Source: a virus
Length of the DNA stretch: 64,000 nt
Strand: one strand, 5' to 3'
IMG/VR virus record: IMGVR_UViG_3300023174_000129
Span: 1-64,000 of that record
Shown here: one piece after another, positions 61,945 through 64,000 of the stretch
How positions within the stretch are numbered: the stretch's first letter is position 1
Layout: every line of letters starts with the position of its first letter
Program-made: the position numbers and the translations under genes
The notes under the pieces: model-generated
The model's database searches: none
What the model was told of the DNA's origin: nothing
Seen by the model: only the letters and a program-made list of their open reading frames with translations

Positions 61945-62514
61945 ATGATTAATCTTAATGATATAAACTTATCATATATTATAGCATCACCTGAAATTGA
62001 AGGTTTAAGCCAAACTGAAAATATACATAGGAACAATACTTTTGTAAATATGTTATATTCTTTGAATTATTCTATTATTCCAATTTGGGGATTTCAAAAT
62101 GCTATTTATGAAAAATATTATATTGCTATTAGTAGCGAATCTAATGATATTTTTGAAAAAGAAACTAGATTAATTATCAATCAATTTTGTTTTAATGAAT
62201 TAGTAGTTAAATTCAAAGGTGAATCTTTATTAACAAGAATTTTATGGAATGGTGAAAAATTTCCAATAGAAGTTAAATACTATGATAATAGTATGGATAA
62301 AAAAGTATTTATCCATGAAGGCGTTACATTTACTTTAAATGAGCAGAAAAGATATTACTTTCCTTCAAAAAAAGAACATTTAAAAGAAGGTATGTTAATT
62401 GAATATTTCAATAATAATTTATGGACACAAAGAAAAATTAATAATTTAGATTTAGAATATGAAAAAATGTATAAATTATTAATGAAATATGAAAAAATAA
62501 GAGTTAATTATTAA
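61945..62514 (+). CDS. Unknown protein
   Basis: A 189-residue protein starting MINLNDINLSYIIASPEIEG. The front half has an alpha/beta look with LNYSIIPIWGFQNAIYEKYY, and a GESLLTRILWNGEKFPIEVKYY segment in the middle. The TAATATATAGTGT box directly precedes the ATG. The stop codon overlaps the next start (TAATG), so the two are translationally coupled. No family is recognised. Confidence 0.45.
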   Translation: MINLNDINLSYIIASPEIEGLSQTENIHRNNTFVNMLYSLNYSIIPIWGFQNAIYEKYYIAISSESNDIFEKETRLIINQFCFNELVVKFKGESLLTRILWNGEKFPIEVKYYDNSMDKKVFIHEGVTFTLNEQKRYYFPSKKEHLKEGMLIEYFNNNLWTQRKINNLDLEYEKMYKLLMKYEKIRVNY

Positions 62515-64000
62515 TGAAATGGCTTAAATATTTTAAAATAAATGAAGATCAACAAAATCCAAAAGAAATTGCTGATAAATATTATAAAGATATACCAACA
62601 GACATATTAAGTAAATTTGTTGAAGCTGATCCAACTTCTGTTATTAAAGACGGTAAAGTCAAAAAAATTGGTTCTTATGTTAAATTTTTAGCTAAAATTT
62701 ATAGAAATAAATCTTTATTGTTAGAAGATTTACCAAGAGCAAAACAATATTTAACAATTTATCATAATAATAAAGCTAATTTAAAGGATAAAGATATATT
62801 AAAATTCGATTCATTATCTGATTTAGCTAAAGCAGTAAGGCAATATTTAGATATTGAATCTGGTGAATTAACACCATTTTTAAAACAACTACCAGAAAAT
62901 TCATATAAATTATTATTTGAAAATAATGATTGGCGAGTATATAAGCCATTAACAGAACAAGCAGCAGCAGTATTAGGAATTGGAACATCGTGGTGCACAT
63001 CATGGGGAAAATACGCTGTTGAAAAAGATAAACAATCATTAACAAGCCAGTTTTACAAATACAAAAATAATCTATTAGTATTCGTAAATAATAATATAGA
63101 TAAACCAGAGTGGCAATTACATTTAGAAACTAAACAATTTAATGATAAATGGGATAAAAACCGATTTAATAATGCATTACCAGAATTATTAGAAAATAAT
63201 ATTGATTTATGTTATGCTATATTTCCATACTTAAAAGATTTAGAAAATTTTGAGAATCTATCTTCAGCAACTAAGTATTTATATTTATATCCAGATACAA
63301 TTCATAATATAGTTAAAGAAAAGATATCTTCTACATTACCAATCAATATTTTTAAAAAATTTAGTGTAATGTGGAATATTGAATCCTCAGATGAAGATAA
63401 ATCACTTAATTTATTACGGCTATTGAATATATCAAATATAATAAAAGATGAATTTGAAGATGAAGCTTCTGCTTTTGTTGAGTTCTATAAAAAAAGCGAT
63501 CATATCGAATTTAAATATAAATTATTAAAAAAACAATTAAAAAATTATTATGAATTAGAAGGTTATTTAAGATATTGTAATAATCCTATATGGAATGATA
63601 CTTTTTGGGATATCAGTAATATTAATATTAGTGATATAATAACTGAAAAAGAGTTATTCGGAAAAGGTTTATTTGATGATTTAAAAAATATAAATTTAGA
63701 GTGGATAAATACTTATGATAAATTAAAAGAATATTTGACAGAAGAACAATATAAAAAATTAATTAAAATATTTAATGATAAATATATAGAAGAATATAAT
63801 TCTCAAATAGAAGATTTAGCAAAAAGTATTGGTAATAAAGTTACTAATATTATTGAAATGTCAGATAAGGATATACAAATAGATGAGGATATTTTCTTAA
63901 ACTCATTATTATCACTTTATATTTACAGAAATCAACGAGTAAATGAGCCTGATATTTCATTAGAAGATGTTATAGATTATATTTTTGATGATAATGATAT
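62514..64000 (+). CDS. Large capsid-targeted protein, 3' end outside window
   Basis: At least 495 residues, open to the window end. MKWLKYFKINEDQQ is the capsid-targeting signature with a cut after I-N-E. Residues 142-200 have WRVYKPLTEQAAAVLGIGTSW, noted here by GIGTSWCTSWG, then FYKYKNNLLVFVNN and EWQLHLETKQFNDKWD. This G-T-x-W-C-T...Q-x-H pattern occurs in many phage proteins of unknown function and has the same layout as the PcfJ-like gene at 34339. The remainder is helical and acidic. The start codon overlaps the upstream stop. Confidence 0.6.
   Translation, partial: MKWLKYFKINEDQQNPKEIADKYYKDIPTDILSKFVEADPTSVIKDGKVKKIGSYVKFLAKIYRNKSLLLEDLPRAKQYLTIYHNNKANLKDKDILKFDSLSDLAKAVRQYLDIESGELTPFLKQLPENSYKLLFENNDWRVYKPLTEQAAAVLGIGTSWCTSWGKYAVEKDKQSLTSQFYKYKNNLLVFVNNNIDKPEWQLHLETKQFNDKWDKNRFNNALPELLENNIDLCYAIFPYLKDLENFENLSSATKYLYLYPDTIHNIVKEKISSTLPINIFKKFSVMWNIESSDEDKSLNLLRLLNISNIIKDEFEDEASAFVEFYKKSDHIEFKYKLLKKQLKNYYELEGYLRYCNNPIWNDTFWDISNINISDIITEKELFGKGLFDDLKNINLEWINTYDKLKEYLTEEQYKKLIKIFNDKYIEEYNSQIEDLAKSIGNKVTNIIEMSDKDIQIDEDIFLNSLLSLYIYRNQRVNEPDISLEDVIDYIFDDND

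Noticed and set aside
62762-63045. Two minus-strand frames at the right end
   Set aside because: They lie antisense in the large capsid-targeted gene, which runs open to the window end.
1-64000. tRNA genes and CRISPR arrays
   Set aside because: No cloverleaf or regularly spaced repeat was seen in any gap; only the tmRNA has a tRNA-like end. A dedicated scan could not be run.

Overview
This window is a 64 kb piece of a large, strongly A+T-rich genome of a tailed phage, very probably a big myovirus-type phage of a Bacteroidota host. The phage assignment rests on virion-like proteins at the left end and at 8-11 kb, a replication set (family B DNA polymerase, DnaB-type helicase, NrdA/NrdB, XPD/DinG-like helicase), three homing endonucleases, and many small proteins with a T4-like capsid-targeting N-terminus. 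The host assignment rests on Bacteroidota-type promoters (TTG, 19-20 bp, TAnnTTTG), the lack of Shine-Dalgarno sites, and the style of ClpP, SUI1 and the IS1595-family transposon. TAA, TGA and TAG all act as stops. I see no tRNA genes and no CRISPR array.

Layout. 1-4.6 kb: virion proteins, then a capsid-targeted protein. 4.6-7.3 kb: ClpP and small proteins, including a Dps-like ferritin and an ADP-ribosyltransferase (ART). 7.3-14.7 kb: fibre-like proteins, two methyltransferases, a possible baseplate assembly protein, a SUI1-type translation factor and a capsid-targeted transglycosylase. 14.8-33.8 kb: nrdB and nrdA with a homing endonuclease, replicative helicase, XPD/DinG-like helicase, purM, a DNA polymerase that stops before motif B with a GIY-YIG endonuclease behind it, a macrodomain protein, a hydrolase, another GIY-YIG enzyme and a class II aaRS-like core. 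33.9-43.1 kb: capsid-targeted proteins, an HD protein, and a tight minus-strand operon (D12 methyltransferase, rpiB, MazG-like, mini aaRS-like, Eco57I-like methyltransferase). 43.4-48.2 kb: a complete transposon with 27-bp terminal inverted repeats and an 8-bp target duplication, sitting inside a phage gene whose halves lie at 43.1 and 48.2-48.7 kb. 48.7-49.05 kb: a minus-strand tmRNA gene. 49.1-52.4 kb: a metallopeptidase and unknowns. 52.6-59.6 kb: a restriction-modification island with two adjacent D12 methyltransferases, a nuclease with two PD-(D/E)XK-like sites, two gamma-class methyltransferases and a methyltransferase remnant. 59.6-64 kb: small proteins, a compact PolA-palm-like protein and a large capsid-targeted protein running off the end.

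How it fits together. About 16-18 proteins start with MK(Y/T/W)(L/I)xxFE or a close variant, like the T4 capsid-targeting sequence that ends at the prohead-protease site. Their bodies include ART/Tpt1-like folds, acetyltransferases, a transglycosylase, a hydrolase, a ferritin-like protein and PcfJ-like proteins. The simplest reading is a large set of enzymes packaged in the head and injected with the DNA. The phage also encodes a macrodomain protein (ADP-ribose binding), nucleotide-supply enzymes (NrdAB, PurM, RpiB, MazG-like), and translation quality-control parts (tmRNA, ClpP, SUI1, aaRS-like cores). Many start codons lie 2-15 nt behind a TTTAATATATA-like box that looks like a phage-specific promoter. 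The tmRNA, the P-loop ATPase and transposon genes instead have host-type promoters.
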